From Puniceibacterium antarcticum (GTDB lineage: Bacteria; Pseudomonadota; Alphaproteobacteria; Rhodobacterales; Rhodobacteraceae): a stretch of DNA of 64,000 nucleotides. The stretch spans positions 52,624 through 116,623 of the forward strand of contig NZ_AWWI01000042.1 of the NCBI RefSeq assembly GCF_002760615.1, read 5' to 3'. The translations under genes were made by a program, and so were the position numbers. The notes under the pieces were generated by a model. It saw only the letters and a list, made by a program, of their open reading frames with translations. It had not been told where the DNA came from and made no database searches. Positions within the stretch are counted from its first letter, which is position 1. Each line of letters opens with the position of its first letter. Shown here in pieces: positions 8,159-17,643 of the stretch.

Positions 8159-10039
8159 GTGGATATCAAGAAAACCGTAGCCCTGTCCTGGGACGAATTT
8201 GACGAGCTGCGCTCGCCGCGCTCGGCGGAGAATGAGTTTGACCAAGTTGTCGAGCGCGCCATCTCGCGCCGTGGGTTTCTGGGCGGGGCACTTGCCTTTG
8301 GTTCCGGTGCCGCCGTCTTTGGAACGGGCATGCTGTCCGGCGCAGGGCGCGCGCTGGCGCAGACCAGCACTTTTGCCTTTACTCCTGTGGACATCGCAAC
8401 AGGCTTTGATCTGACCGTTCCCGAAGGATATCAGTGGAAGCCGCTGGTGCGCTGGGGTGACGCGCTGTGGTCCGATGCCAGCGATGCATATTCCCCCGAG
8501 ACCGGCGTTTCGGTTGACATGTCCGACAAGGTTTTTGGTGAAAACACGGATGGCATGGAGACCTTTGTTGTTGACGGCCACACGCTACTGGCAATCAATT
8601 CTGAATATGCCAACCCTGAAATCAACCTGCCCACCTCCTCTGAAGGCGTGCCTGCCAATGCAGACGAAGTGCGCATGATGAAGAATATTCAGGGCGTGAC
8701 CGTTCTGGAAGTGGCCGACACAGGCAACGGTTTCGAAATTGTCGTCGACAGTCCCTACAACCGCCGCATCACGCACGAGACACAGATGACCATGGACGGC
8801 CCCGCTGCCGGGTCAGATCTGGCCAAGACCAATGCAGACCCCGAAGGCATGTCGCCCAAGGGTACAATGAACAACTGTGGTTCGGGCAAGACGCTCTGGG
8901 GCACGTATCTGACCTGTGAAGAGAACTTCAATGGCTATTTTGGCACCACCGGCACCATGCCACAGGACGAAGGCTACAACCGCTACGGCATCGGCGACGA
9001 GGGCCGCTATGCCTATGAAAAGCATGATGCGCGCTTTGATCTGAGCCAGGAACCGAATGAGCCGAACCGCCACGGCTGGGTCACGGAAATCAACCCCGCC
9101 GATCGCGAAAGCACACCGGTAAAGCACACCGCCCTGGGCCGTTTCAAACATGAGAATGCTGAAATGGTACAGGCGAACGATGGACGGATCGTTGTCTACA
9201 TGGGCGACGACGAACGCGGCGAATTCATATACAAGTTCGTCTCCAAAGGCACATGGGCCGACGGCCAGCCCACCGATGGCCTGTTGTCAGATGGTACGCT
9301 GTTCGTGGCCAAATTCAACGATGATCAGACTGGCGCCTGGCTGCCCCTGACGCCCGAGACGACCGGCATGGACATGGCGGAGATGCTGGTGTTTGCCCGT
9401 ATGGCCGGATCCAAGGTCGGCGCCACCACCATGGACCGCCCTGAATGGATCGCCGCCAACCCGCTGCGCTGCGAAGCCTATTGCGCCCTGACCAACAACA
9501 CGAACCGCGGCGTCAAGCCGAATGCGGGCGGTGACGAAACCCCGGTCGACGGCGTGAACCCGCGTGAGGTCAACAACTACGGCCAGATCGTACGCTGGCA
9601 GCCCACCGGCGAAGACCATGGCGCCGAGACCTTTAGCTGGGATCTCTTCGTCATGGCAGGCAACCCTGACGCGGCTGAAGGCCTGTATCGTGGTTCGCAA
9701 AACGTCACCTCGGGCAACATGTTCAACTCGCCCGACGGGATGGCCTTTGACACCAAGGGCATGCTGTGGATCCAGACTGATGGGGACGACAGCAACGAAG
9801 GTGAATATGTCGGCATGGGCAACAACCAGATGCTGGTCGGAAACCCTGAAACCGGCGAGATTGCGCGCTTCCTGACCGCTCCGAACGGTGCCGAAGTGAC
9901 GGGCCTGACTTGGTCCCCGGATCAAAAAGTGGCCTTTGTAGGCATCCAACATCCGGGCGGGTCCTGGCCGGATGGCGAAGGCAAGCCGCGTTCCGCAGTC
10001 ATCGCCGTTTGGAGAGAAGATGGCGCGACCATCGGCTGA
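8159..10039 (+). CDS. phoX: PhoX-family alkaline phosphatase (TAT-exported)
   Basis: PhoX is a calcium-dependent periplasmic phosphatase that frees phosphate from organic esters and is the dominant alkaline phosphatase of many marine bacteria. This 626-residue protein has a twin-arginine signal, ISRRGFLGGALAFGSGAAVFG (here residues 35 on), then the DUF839/PhoX domain with the hallmark NCGSGKTLWGTYLTCEENFNG region and ENAEMVQANDGRIVVYMGDDE. The GTG start at 8159 is preceded by GAGG at a suitable distance. A PHO box lies upstream and a strong terminator follows, so it is monocistronic. Confidence 0.95.
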   Translation: MDIKKTVALSWDEFDELRSPRSAENEFDQVVERAISRRGFLGGALAFGSGAAVFGTGMLSGAGRALAQTSTFAFTPVDIATGFDLTVPEGYQWKPLVRWGDALWSDASDAYSPETGVSVDMSDKVFGENTDGMETFVVDGHTLLAINSEYANPEINLPTSSEGVPANADEVRMMKNIQGVTVLEVADTGNGFEIVVDSPYNRRITHETQMTMDGPAAGSDLAKTNADPEGMSPKGTMNNCGSGKTLWGTYLTCEENFNGYFGTTGTMPQDEGYNRYGIGDEGRYAYEKHDARFDLSQEPNEPNRHGWVTEINPADRESTPVKHTALGRFKHENAEMVQANDGRIVVYMGDDERGEFIYKFVSKGTWADGQPTDGLLSDGTLFVAKFNDDQTGAWLPLTPETTGMDMAEMLVFARMAGSKVGATTMDRPEWIAANPLRCEAYCALTNNTNRGVKPNAGGDETPVDGVNPREVNNYGQIVRWQPTGEDHGAETFSWDLFVMAGNPDAAEGLYRGSQNVTSGNMFNSPDGMAFDTKGMLWIQTDGDDSNEGEYVGMGNNQMLVGNPETGEIARFLTAPNGAEVTGLTWSPDQKVAFVGIQHPGGSWPDGEGKPRSAVIAVWREDGATIG

Positions 10040-10067
10040 TCGGCGTTGCGCGACTGAATGACACCGA

Positions 10068-10091
10068 GGGCGACGCCAGCAAGCGTCGCCC
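10068..10091 (+). terminator. terminator of phoX
   Basis: GGGCGACGC and GCGTCGCCC form a perfect 9-bp stem with a CAGCAA loop, 28 bp after the phoX stop. It is followed by a T-rich tract (AATTTCGTTTTGG), the expected form of an intrinsic terminator. Confidence 0.85.
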
Positions 10092-10470
10092 CAATTTCGT
10101 TTTGGCTTTTGAAATCCGGGCCTGTGAGCCACAAAACGTGGCACGCTGCCCAAAGGGTACACGTGCAAAAGACTCCGGCAGACCTGCTTGACCGCAAGCG
10201 CGGCCAAGCGACATTCCCTTAGGCCAATCAGAGGCCTGCGGAGTGTTCGACACTGCTAAGCGTCCGTCTACATTTGACCGAATGTGGTGAAAGAACTGGC
10301 AGAGGTGACGGCGGCATTTTCCGATTTCTCCGTCTTTAGAGCATATCGTCGGTATGAAATCCGTCATGAGGCGGATGCGGCGCTGAATTCCGCACCAAAG
10401 CGATTTTAATCCGCGCGAAGGGCTGAGTTTGCCAACTCACTTGCAGAAACTGACCGGGATCAGCCCTTGA
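10092..10470. other. non-coding stretch between phoX and ATP-grasp gene
   Basis: About 380 bases between convergent genes. Short open frames exist on both strands but none has a ribosome site or a recognisable family. Nothing functional was recognised. Confidence 0.5.
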
Positions 10471-11499
10471 TCAAATCACCTCGTAAATCTGGCGACGCAG
10501 GACACGAACCTGTGTGCTCGGAAAAACCGGCTTGCTCTGCCTCTCTCTTTTCAGGGCTGAGACCAGCAGGCCCGGCAGGTTGACGCCGGAATGTCCTGTC
10601 ATGCCAATCCCACCGGCAGCCCGGCTATTGACCTCAAGAAGACACTGTCGGCCATCGGCGTCCTCCATGGTCTGTAGGTTGGCAAGACCGGACAGACCGA
10701 GAGCGCCAACGAGAGCGGTTGCAATACCAACTGCCTCCGGATCATGGCCGACCAATTGGACCGAGCCATGTTTTTCACGGGTCACGGCCCCAAGCAGCAG
10801 CCCCTCAAGGCAGGCAAAATCAACGCTTCTTTCCCGTCCGGGAAGAAACGGCATCGTCATCATCTTCTCGACACACCCTGCCCCCTCCACAATCCTGTGC
10901 AGGCTCTGGACAGAGATATGCGGACGCTGATCATTCACGGCGATCGAAAAAGCATTTGCCGCCTGATCATCGTAAAGGATGTTGAATCCTTCACCGTAGA
11001 TACCCTGTGCGGGCTTCACACAGAGCCGCACGCCATCCGGTGCCGCACCGCCAAAGTGCTCCAGTGAAGCCCTGAAACCCTCTGCATCCACCCAGGCTCG
11101 GAATGGGCTGATGCGCATCCCCAGCCGTTCCGCCACCTCCAGAAGTCTGGTCTTATCCTCGATCAAAGACATCACGTCATGGGGGCCACAGGTTAGCAGG
11201 CGTAGCCCTGCCTGTGCGAACAGAGGCTGCTCTGCGGAAAGATCGTGCCGGTGGCGATAAGGGATGACGACGTCTGCGCCTTCCCTTGACGCGATATCGA
11301 TCAGCCACTGCGTATATCCTATTGGCATTCCGCCATCGGGGCGCGCGGGCATTTCAGGTGTGACGCACTCCAGGACCTGTTCCAGTCCATGATCCTCTCG
11401 GGCATGGCTGGCCGAAACAGTCACGTCGGGATGCGCCGCCCGGATCATCTCGATGATGTCGCGGATGCAGGAAATGTGATGGTTGAAATGGATATGCAT
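10471..11499 (-). CDS. ATP-grasp domain protein
   Basis: A 342-residue protein with an ATP-grasp fold, which ligates a carboxylate to an amine or thiol via an acylphosphate. An N-terminal pre-ATP-grasp part (HHISCIRDIIEMIRAAHPDV) is followed by IEDKTRLLEVAERLG, the nucleotide-binding CVKPAQGIYGEGFNIL, PFLPGRERSVDFACLEG, and the metal-binding LLEVNSRAAGGIGM near the C-terminus. The ATG at 11499 is preferred; an upstream TTG (11535) would add 12 polar residues. It is divergent from the enolase/ABC operon and may share its control region. The substrate is unknown; carbamoyl-phosphate-synthase-like annotations are common for such proteins. Confidence 0.75.
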   Translation of the reverse strand: MHIHFNHHISCIRDIIEMIRAAHPDVTVSASHAREDHGLEQVLECVTPEMPARPDGGMPIGYTQWLIDIASREGADVVIPYRHRHDLSAEQPLFAQAGLRLLTCGPHDVMSLIEDKTRLLEVAERLGMRISPFRAWVDAEGFRASLEHFGGAAPDGVRLCVKPAQGIYGEGFNILYDDQAANAFSIAVNDQRPHISVQSLHRIVEGAGCVEKMMTMPFLPGRERSVDFACLEGLLLGAVTREKHGSVQLVGHDPEAVGIATALVGALGLSGLANLQTMEDADGRQCLLEVNSRAAGGIGMTGHSGVNLPGLLVSALKRERQSKPVFPSTQVRVLRRQIYEVI

Positions 11500-11707
11500 A
11501 TGCGTCTCTGTCGTCGTTTCAGGCGATGTTGACAAGGTGTTTTACGACGACAGGGGGGGGCCTTTGCAGGTTTCAGGCCCAGATTTTGCAGCTCTGCGAA
11601 ACCAGACGGATTTCTGCCCGAACGTTCAGAACATCATCATATTCGGCGGGCGGGCAGTCGTCCTTGCTCGGCTACAGAAAGCCCGGCATCAAATGCGGAC
11701 TGGTCAC

Positions 11708-11753
11708 ATTGGTCTGGGGCAAAATCCATAATGGACCTTACTGGCAGACCAAT
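11708..11753. promoter_or_regulatory. inverted repeat in divergent control region
   Basis: ATTGGTCTG (11708-11716) and CAGACCAAT (11745-11753) are perfect 9-bp inverted arms about 37 bp apart centre to centre. They sit 84 bp before the enolase-superfamily gene and face the divergent ATP-grasp gene. TTGGTC/GACCAA half-sites are usual for GntR/FadR-type regulators, so these may be paired half operators. Inference only. Confidence 0.4.
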
Positions 11754-11836
11754 TCAAGAGCAGCCTTTGCAGAACTGTCTGATACCACACCCGCAGGTCA
11801 GACTCTGAGCGGGACAGAAACTTCAGGAAATACCGT

Positions 11837-12940
11837 ATGAAGATCAAATCCATTGAAAGCTTCTCGACCCCCTTCATGGGTCTGGTGCGCGTGACGGATG
11901 CGGAAGGTGATATCGGCTGGGGCCAGGTGTCTACCTATCATTCGGATATCACCTCCCTTGTGCTGCACCGCCAGGTCGCGCCATATTCTTTGGGTGTCGA
12001 AATCACGGATCTTGACGACCACCTCGATCTGATTGCCGAGCGTGAGCACAAATTTCCCGGCTCCTACGTGCGCCGGGCGATGTCGGGCCTTGATACGGCA
12101 ATCTGGGATCTGCGCGGTCGCAAGGCAGGCAAGCCAGTCGCCGAGCTGCTGGGCGGATCTGCGGGGCCGCTGCGGGCATATGCGTCTTCGATGAAACGCG
12201 ACATCACACCTGAACAAGAGGCCGAACGGTTTCGCAAGCTACGCCAGGAACACGGTTTTGATGCCTTCAAGTTCCGCGTCGGGGCGGAGGTTGGCCGAAA
12301 CGTAGATGAATGGCCGGGCCGAACAGAGGAGATCATCCCCACCATTGCCCGTGCGATGGGGGACGGGGTTGATCTGCTGGCAGATGCGAATTCCTGCTAC
12401 AATCCCGCCCGCGCGATCGAGGTGGGGAGGATCATGGAAGCCAACGGCATGGTGCATTATGAAGAACCCTGCCCCTATTGGGAGCTGGAGCAGACCCGCG
12501 CGGTGACCGAAGCGCTGAATATCGACGTGACTGGTGGCGAGCAGGATTGCGATCTGCCCACATGGCGGCGGATGATCGACATGCGCGCGGTCGACATCGT
12601 TCAGCCAGACATCTGCTATCTTGGCGGCATCAACCGCACCCTGCGTGTGGTGCGGATGGCAGAAGCCGCAGGCCTGCCGGTCACCCCCCATTGTGCGAAC
12701 CTGTCGCTGGTGACCCTGTTCACCATGCACCTGCTACGCGCCATTCCCAACGCTGGCAAATACCTCGAATTCTCGATCGAGGGCTCGGATTACTACCCCT
12801 GGCAGGCGGGCATTTTCCGCAATGACCCCTATCGGATCACTGACGGCAAGACGACAGTGACGGACACCCCCGGCTGGGGCATCGAGATCGAACCGGAATG
12901 GCTCGCGAAATCCGCCTATCAGATCAGCGAGGCTGCCTGA
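11837..12940 (+). CDS. mandelate racemase / muconate lactonizing enzyme family protein
   Basis: A 367-residue member of the enolase superfamily, whose members abstract the proton next to a carboxylate. The expected barrel residues are visible: a KFR motif (Lys145), metal ligands Asp183 in ADANSCY and Glu209/Glu210 in HYEEP, and Glu235 in GGEQD. The N-terminal capping domain starts MKIKSIESFSTPFMG. GGAAA precedes the ATG. Likely reactions are sugar-acid dehydration or racemisation of an acid or amino-acid derivative; the pocket cannot be read from sequence alone. As first gene of a run with an amine oxidase and polyamine-type transporter, it probably acts on the imported compound. Confidence 0.88.
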   Translation: MKIKSIESFSTPFMGLVRVTDAEGDIGWGQVSTYHSDITSLVLHRQVAPYSLGVEITDLDDHLDLIAEREHKFPGSYVRRAMSGLDTAIWDLRGRKAGKPVAELLGGSAGPLRAYASSMKRDITPEQEAERFRKLRQEHGFDAFKFRVGAEVGRNVDEWPGRTEEIIPTIARAMGDGVDLLADANSCYNPARAIEVGRIMEANGMVHYEEPCPYWELEQTRAVTEALNIDVTGGEQDCDLPTWRRMIDMRAVDIVQPDICYLGGINRTLRVVRMAEAAGLPVTPHCANLSLVTLFTMHLLRAIPNAGKYLEFSIEGSDYYPWQAGIFRNDPYRITDGKTTVTDTPGWGIEIEPEWLAKSAYQISEAA

Positions 12941-13058
12941 AATGCCCCGTGTAACGGGCATCGATGTCCGGTTCCTCGTAGCCCGTATTGTAGCTATGCG
13001 GCTTGCGGCAGATAGTGGACATGCGGACAGCAACGCCGCACCGGTCAGGAGTTGATCC

Positions 13059-14348
13059 ATGCCAACCTCGCCCTTCACGTCCGACGCAAAAATGTCCTCC
13101 TATTGGTGGGAGACTACACCGCTTTCCAAAACACCGGTCGCACCACTTTCGGGCAGCGCGGATGTCGTGATCATTGGTGGCGGATTCACCGGGCTGAACG
13201 CCGCCCTGCAAATCGCGCGCGGCGGACGCCATGTGGTGGTCTGCGATGCCGAGGCGATGGGATGGGGCTGTAGCACCCGTAACGGAGGCCAGATCAGCAC
13301 CAGCATAAAGCCGGATCTTGAAGCACTTGCCAAACGTCACGGTGCAGCGACGGCCCACAGGATCCTTCAGGATGGGCGCGACTCGCTGGCTTGGATGGGA
13401 CAGTTCATCGCTGAAGAAGGAATCGACTGTCAGTTCGACATTGTCGGGCGATTTCACGCCGCCCACAGCAATGCGGCGTTTCGCAAACTTGCAGGCTCGC
13501 TGGACAAGGACGCACTGAAAGAGGCGCATGTTGTGTCGCGCGCAGAGCAGCGCCAAGAGATCGGCACGGATGGATATTTCGGCGGCGTGGTGTTCGAAAA
13601 ACACGCATCGATAGATCCGGGACGCTATCACGCAGGCCTGCTAGACCGGGTTATCGCGGCGGGTGCCGAGATCTCTGCGCATACGAAGGTCACGGCGATC
13701 ACGAAGGAAGGATCGGGCTTCTGTGTCCACACCGCCCGTGGCCAGATCAAGGCCCGAGATGTGGTACTGGCCACCAATGGCTATAGTGGTCCGCTGTCCA
13801 CCTGGCACCGCCGCAGGATCATCCCGATCGGCAGCTACATGATCGCCACTGAGGCGTTGCCGACCGAGTTAATGGACGAGGTCATTCCGAAGAACCGGAT
13901 CGTCTCGGACAGCCGCAAGGTGGTCTACTATTACCGACGCTCTCCGGACCGACGGCGAATTCTGTTCGGCGGACGGGTGAGCCAAGCCGAAGTGGGCCCC
14001 GCGATCAGCGGGCCGGTCCTGTTTGACGAGATGGTTCGCCTGTTCCCACAGCTCGCCTCTGCCCGGATCAGCCATTCCTGGATGGGGTTCGTGGGCTACA
14101 CTTTCGACACGCTGGCCCATACCGGCACACAGGACGGGGTATATTACGCGATGGGCTACTGCGGCTCGGGTGTCGGCATGGCAAGCTATCTTGGCATGCG
14201 CACCGGCCAGCGCGTGCTTGGTCTGCCTGTCGGCGAAACCGGGCTTGGTGAGACCAAATTCCCCACTCGTCCCTATTATTTCGGTAAACCGTGGTTTTTG
14301 GCACCCGCGGTGAGCATTTTCAGGCTGCGGGACCGCATCGGGCTGTAA
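13059..14348 (+). CDS. FAD-dependent amine oxidoreductase (PuuB/OrdL-like, DAO family)
   Basis: A 429-residue FAD enzyme. The dinucleotide-binding motif VVIIGGGFTGLNAALQIA occurs near residue 40, after the short N-terminal SYWWET segment typical of gamma-glutamylputrescine oxidase-like proteins. GWGCSTRNGGQIS follows and is the usual FAD contact. The C-terminal GYCGSGVGMASYLG closes the FAD site. Such enzymes oxidise secondary amines or gamma-glutamyl amines to imines, releasing H2O2 or passing electrons on. GGAG lies upstream of the ATG. It lies between the enolase-family gene and the polyamine-like transporter genes, so its substrate probably comes from that import system. Confidence 0.88.
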   Translation: MPTSPFTSDAKMSSYWWETTPLSKTPVAPLSGSADVVIIGGGFTGLNAALQIARGGRHVVVCDAEAMGWGCSTRNGGQISTSIKPDLEALAKRHGAATAHRILQDGRDSLAWMGQFIAEEGIDCQFDIVGRFHAAHSNAAFRKLAGSLDKDALKEAHVVSRAEQRQEIGTDGYFGGVVFEKHASIDPGRYHAGLLDRVIAAGAEISAHTKVTAITKEGSGFCVHTARGQIKARDVVLATNGYSGPLSTWHRRRIIPIGSYMIATEALPTELMDEVIPKNRIVSDSRKVVYYYRRSPDRRRILFGGRVSQAEVGPAISGPVLFDEMVRLFPQLASARISHSWMGFVGYTFDTLAHTGTQDGVYYAMGYCGSGVGMASYLGMRTGQRVLGLPVGETGLGETKFPTRPYYFGKPWFLAPAVSIFRLRDRIGL

Positions 14349-14416
14349 ACTCGATGCGAAGGGACGGCTGAAATTTAAAATTCACCCCAAATCAGAAGGA
14401 TCTGTTAAAAAAACCA

Positions 14417-14433
14417 ATCAGATTTTTTCTGAT
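14417..14433. promoter_or_regulatory. short palindrome between oxidase and solute-binding gene
   Basis: ATCAGA and TCTGAT flank five T residues, 69 bp after the oxidase stop and 88 bp before the solute-binding gene. It could be a weak terminator for the first two genes or an operator for the transporter. A TTGACA at 14456-14461 suggests that an additional promoter starts here. Confidence 0.35.
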
Positions 14434-14520
14434 GAACCCGGAAAAGGCACTGCGATTGACACGCTAAAAAGCGGCATCCTCAGTGGAATCAAAAAACAAA
14501 CAACCAACAGAGGGAAGAAA

Positions 14521-15591
14521 ATGAATAAAATGAAACTCCTGGCAACAGTCTCTGCACTGGTGGCCATTACGGGAACTGCATCCCAAGCAGAAACACTGCG
14601 TTTGCTGACCTGGGGCGGCTACGCCCCTGACGAGGTGGTCCGCCTTTTCGAGGAGAAATACCCGGACATCGACGTCGAGGTAACCTTCTCGAACAATGAA
14701 GAGATGATCGCCAAACTGCGCGCCACACGCGGCGCGGGCTTTGATCTGGCCCAGCCGAGCCATGACCGCATCTATGCCGCGCAGCTTGAATACGGTATCT
14801 ACAAGCCGCTGGACCTTTCCCAGATCGACACGTCTGTGATGCAGGACGGTCTTTTGAAAAGCGTGAAGGACAACACCACAATCGATGGTGAAGTCTATGC
14901 TGTGCCGCACCAATGGGGCACCTCGGGCCTGATGGCCGATATCACCAAGGCACCAGACATCAACAGCTGGGATGACCTGTGTGACCCGGAATACAAGGGC
15001 CGCACCTCGATGCGCCTGCGCCGCACAATCCTGCTAGGGATGGCCTTTTCGATGGGCAAGGATCCCTTCGCAGCCTATGGCGACCTTGCAGAATACCAGA
15101 AGATCATGGATGAGGTCACCGAAAAGCTGATTGCCTGCAAGGGCAACATCAAGACCTATTGGAGCGGTGGTGACGATCTGTCGAACCTCATGCTCTCGGG
15201 CGAGGTGGTAGCCTCGGAAACCTGGGATTCCACCGCTTACAAACTTTACGGCGAAGACGCCAATATCGTGTTCGTTCCGCCGGAAACCGGCGCTCTAGCC
15301 TGGATCGACACCTTCGCCATCCCCGCCAAGGGCGAAGCCGACGATGCGGCCTACAAGTGGATCAATTTCGTCCTCCAGCCGGAAATCGTGACGATGATGT
15401 CCGCATCAACGGGCGCGCTGGCCTCGGTCAAGGGATCGATAGACCTGCTTCCTGACGACAAGAAGGCAGCGGTCAAGGCGGCCTTTGATGACGCGGCCAT
15501 CGAAAATCTGAAATTCTTTGTCAACATTCCCGCCGGGATCGAGGACATCGAGGGCAAGTCACTGGAACGCATCAAAGCTGCTTCACAATAA
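14521..15591 (+). CDS. polyamine-type ABC transporter substrate-binding protein (PotD/PotF-like)
   Basis: A 356-residue periplasmic binding protein. The signal peptide (MNKMKLLATVSALVAITGTASQA) is clear, and the mature protein begins ETLRLLTWGGYAPDEVV, the opening of spermidine/putrescine binding proteins. The VPHQWGTSGLMAD and SASTGALASVKGS segments also fit. It captures the substrate and hands it to the permeases encoded downstream. GAGGGAAG lies before the ATG. The ligand cannot be fixed; the adjacent amine oxidase supports an amine or amino-acid derivative. Confidence 0.92.
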   Translation: MNKMKLLATVSALVAITGTASQAETLRLLTWGGYAPDEVVRLFEEKYPDIDVEVTFSNNEEMIAKLRATRGAGFDLAQPSHDRIYAAQLEYGIYKPLDLSQIDTSVMQDGLLKSVKDNTTIDGEVYAVPHQWGTSGLMADITKAPDINSWDDLCDPEYKGRTSMRLRRTILLGMAFSMGKDPFAAYGDLAEYQKIMDEVTEKLIACKGNIKTYWSGGDDLSNLMLSGEVVASETWDSTAYKLYGEDANIVFVPPETGALAWIDTFAIPAKGEADDAAYKWINFVLQPEIVTMMSASTGALASVKGSIDLLPDDKKAAVKAAFDDAAIENLKFFVNIPAGIEDIEGKSLERIKAASQ

Positions 15592-15616
15592 GCTGCACCA
15601 CCACAGCGTTTGAGCG

Positions 15617-15637
15617 GAGGGGCAGTGCTGCCCCTTC
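15617..15637 (+). terminator. intercistronic hairpin after the binding-protein gene
   Basis: AGGGGCA and TGCCCCT make a 7-bp stem with a GTGC loop, extended by G-C at the base, between the binding-protein gene and the ATPase gene. Hairpins here commonly protect or attenuate the transcript so that the binding protein is made in excess. Partial read-through is inferred because the operon continues. Confidence 0.6.
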
Positions 15638-15666
15638 GTGCCGCCCCCGCAAGGAAAGAGAGCCTC

Positions 15667-16761
15667 ATGTTCGATCTGGAAAGCGACAAGATTACCAAAC
15701 GTTTTGGGACCTTTACGGCTGTAAAAGACGTGTCGTTCGAGGTTCCGAGCGGTTCTTTCTTTTCCATCCTCGGTCCGTCCGGATGCGGCAAGACCACGCT
15801 GATGCGCATCATTGCAGGCTTTGAAACCCCAAGCGAAGGCGACATTCGTATCAAGGGGAAATCGGTCCTGGGCAGCGCCCCGAACAAGCGCAACGTAAAG
15901 ATGGTCTTTCAGCATCTCGCGTTGTTTCCGATGATGAATATCGGCGAAAACATCGCCTACGGTCTGAAATGCCGGGGCGAAAACCGGACGGATATCAAGC
16001 GCAAGGTGACCGCAGTTCTTGATCGGATCGGCTTGCCCGGTGTGGAAGAAAAGCATGTCTCGCAATTGTCCGGCGGGCAGAAACAGCGCGTCGCCATTGC
16101 GCGTTGCATGGTGCTTGAGCCCGATGTCCTGCTGTTGGACGAACCGCTTGGCGCGCTTGACCTCAAGCTGCGCGAACATATGAAGATAGAGCTGAAACAG
16201 CTTCAGCACCAGTTTGACACGACTTTCCTCTATATCACACACGACCAGTCCGAGGCGCTTGTCATGTCCGACAATGTTGCCGTGATGAACGCCGGACGAT
16301 TTGAACAGATCGGCCCGCCGGAAGAGCTCTACAACGCGCCGAAATCCGCTTTCGTGGCCGGGTTTGTCGGCGACAGCAATCGTTTTTCCGGCAAGGTCAG
16401 CGCGATCAGTGGCGGCGAGGCCCGGATCACTCTGGCCAACGGGCAGGAGGTTTTGGCCGGGATCGATGACAAGGCTCTTTTTCTTGGAGCAAAGGTCGAC
16501 GTTTTTGTCCGCCCCGAAGCAATTTTCATCACGCGTCGCGAAAAAGCGGCGGCTGACAGCCCGCAAACCCTCCTGAAGGGCGTGGTCGACAGCCTGCTGT
16601 TCAACGGTGCCAACAGCCGTGTTCTGGTGCGTCTGGAAGATAGCTCGCTGGTCGAGGTCGATCACCGGATCGGTCAGGGTGAGGATCGTTTCAACAAAGG
16701 CGAGGCGGTGCTTCTTGGCTGGGAGATGCATGCCGGCCAGTGCTTTGCTGCGAAGGGATGA
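15667..16761 (+). CDS. polyamine-type ABC transporter ATP-binding protein (PotA-like)
   Basis: A 364-residue ATPase energising the importer. Walker A is GPSGCGKTT, the signature is QLSGGQKQR, Walker B is DVLLLDEPLGALD, and the H-loop is YITHDQSEAL. A C-terminal TOBE-type domain follows from about residue 240, as in PotA. The ATG at 15667 is used because AAGGAAAGAG stands before it; the frame extends upstream to 15610 only through an improbable start across the hairpin. Its stop overlaps the next gene. Confidence 0.94.
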   Translation: MFDLESDKITKRFGTFTAVKDVSFEVPSGSFFSILGPSGCGKTTLMRIIAGFETPSEGDIRIKGKSVLGSAPNKRNVKMVFQHLALFPMMNIGENIAYGLKCRGENRTDIKRKVTAVLDRIGLPGVEEKHVSQLSGGQKQRVAIARCMVLEPDVLLLDEPLGALDLKLREHMKIELKQLQHQFDTTFLYITHDQSEALVMSDNVAVMNAGRFEQIGPPEELYNAPKSAFVAGFVGDSNRFSGKVSAISGGEARITLANGQEVLAGIDDKALFLGAKVDVFVRPEAIFITRREKAAADSPQTLLKGVVDSLLFNGANSRVLVRLEDSSLVEVDHRIGQGEDRFNKGEAVLLGWEMHAGQCFAAKG

Positions 16762-17636
16762 ACGCCATGTTGCGCAATGATGCGACCAAGCTGTCACTGA
16801 TCCTTCTCATGACGCCATTCATCCTTTGGATCGTGCTGCTGATCATCCTGCCGCAACTCGGAATCGGATATCTGTCGCTTCGTGAAAAGCTTGGTCCCAA
16901 CGACTATAAGTTCGGCTTTGCGAACTACGTCGACTTCCTGCAAGAGCCGATCTACTGGAACACGCTGCTGCGCACCGCCTGGATGTCGATCCTCGTGACC
17001 ATCCTGTCGCTCTTTGTCGGTTTTCCAATCGCCTATTATATTGCAAAAATCGCACGGCGCCGGTCGCGGGCGGCACTTTTTCTTCTCTGTCTCATCCCGC
17101 TCTGGGTGAGCGACCTTGTGCGTGCGTTCGGCTGGATCGTGCTGTTGCGCGAAACCGGGATCATTTCAGGAGCCCTGCAATCGGTCGGGCTGATCGAAGG
17201 CCCGGTGGAACTGCTCTATAATGACGTGACCGTCGTCATCGGGCTGATCTACACGGTCGTGCTTTTCATGATCGTGCCACTGGTCTCAACTCTGGATGGC
17301 ATGGACAATTCCCTGCTCGAAGCGGGCTACAACCTTGGCGGCAGCCGCTTTACCGTCTTTCGCATGATCGTCGTGCCCTATGCGATGCCCGGCATCGTCG
17401 CGGGTTGCATCATCACCTTCATGCTGACCGCGGGAAGCTATCTCACTCCGATCCTGCTCGGCGGCAAGAACAGCATGTGGTTCACCGAGCAGATCTACGA
17501 CCAGTTCATCACCCGCTACAACTGGGAGGCCGGTTCGACTTTTGGGGTGCTTTTGCTGGTGTTCACGTCTTTCGTTGTCTGGCTCGGCCTCCGGCTGACC
17601 GGTCAGAACCTCGCCTCTACCGTCGCAAAGGACTGA
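16758..17636 (+). CDS. ABC transporter permease (PotB-like)
   Basis: A 292-residue inner-membrane permease. It opens with a hydrophobic helix (LSLILLMTPFILWIVLLIILPQLGIGYLS) and carries the coupling loop EAGYNLGGSRFTVFRMIVVPYAMPG, which docks on the ATPase. The ATG at 16758 overlaps the ATPase stop (ATGA), so the two are translationally coupled. It pairs with the next permease to form the channel. Confidence 0.92.
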   Translation: MNAMLRNDATKLSLILLMTPFILWIVLLIILPQLGIGYLSLREKLGPNDYKFGFANYVDFLQEPIYWNTLLRTAWMSILVTILSLFVGFPIAYYIAKIARRRSRAALFLLCLIPLWVSDLVRAFGWIVLLRETGIISGALQSVGLIEGPVELLYNDVTVVIGLIYTVVLFMIVPLVSTLDGMDNSLLEAGYNLGGSRFTVFRMIVVPYAMPGIVAGCIITFMLTAGSYLTPILLGGKNSMWFTEQIYDQFITRYNWEAGSTFGVLLLVFTSFVVWLGLRLTGQNLASTVAKD

Positions 17637-17643
17637 CTCCGCC

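Noticed and set aside
15583..16797. 404-residue minus-strand frame
   Set aside because: It covers the PotA-like gene in antisense; the plus-strand gene has all ABC motifs.
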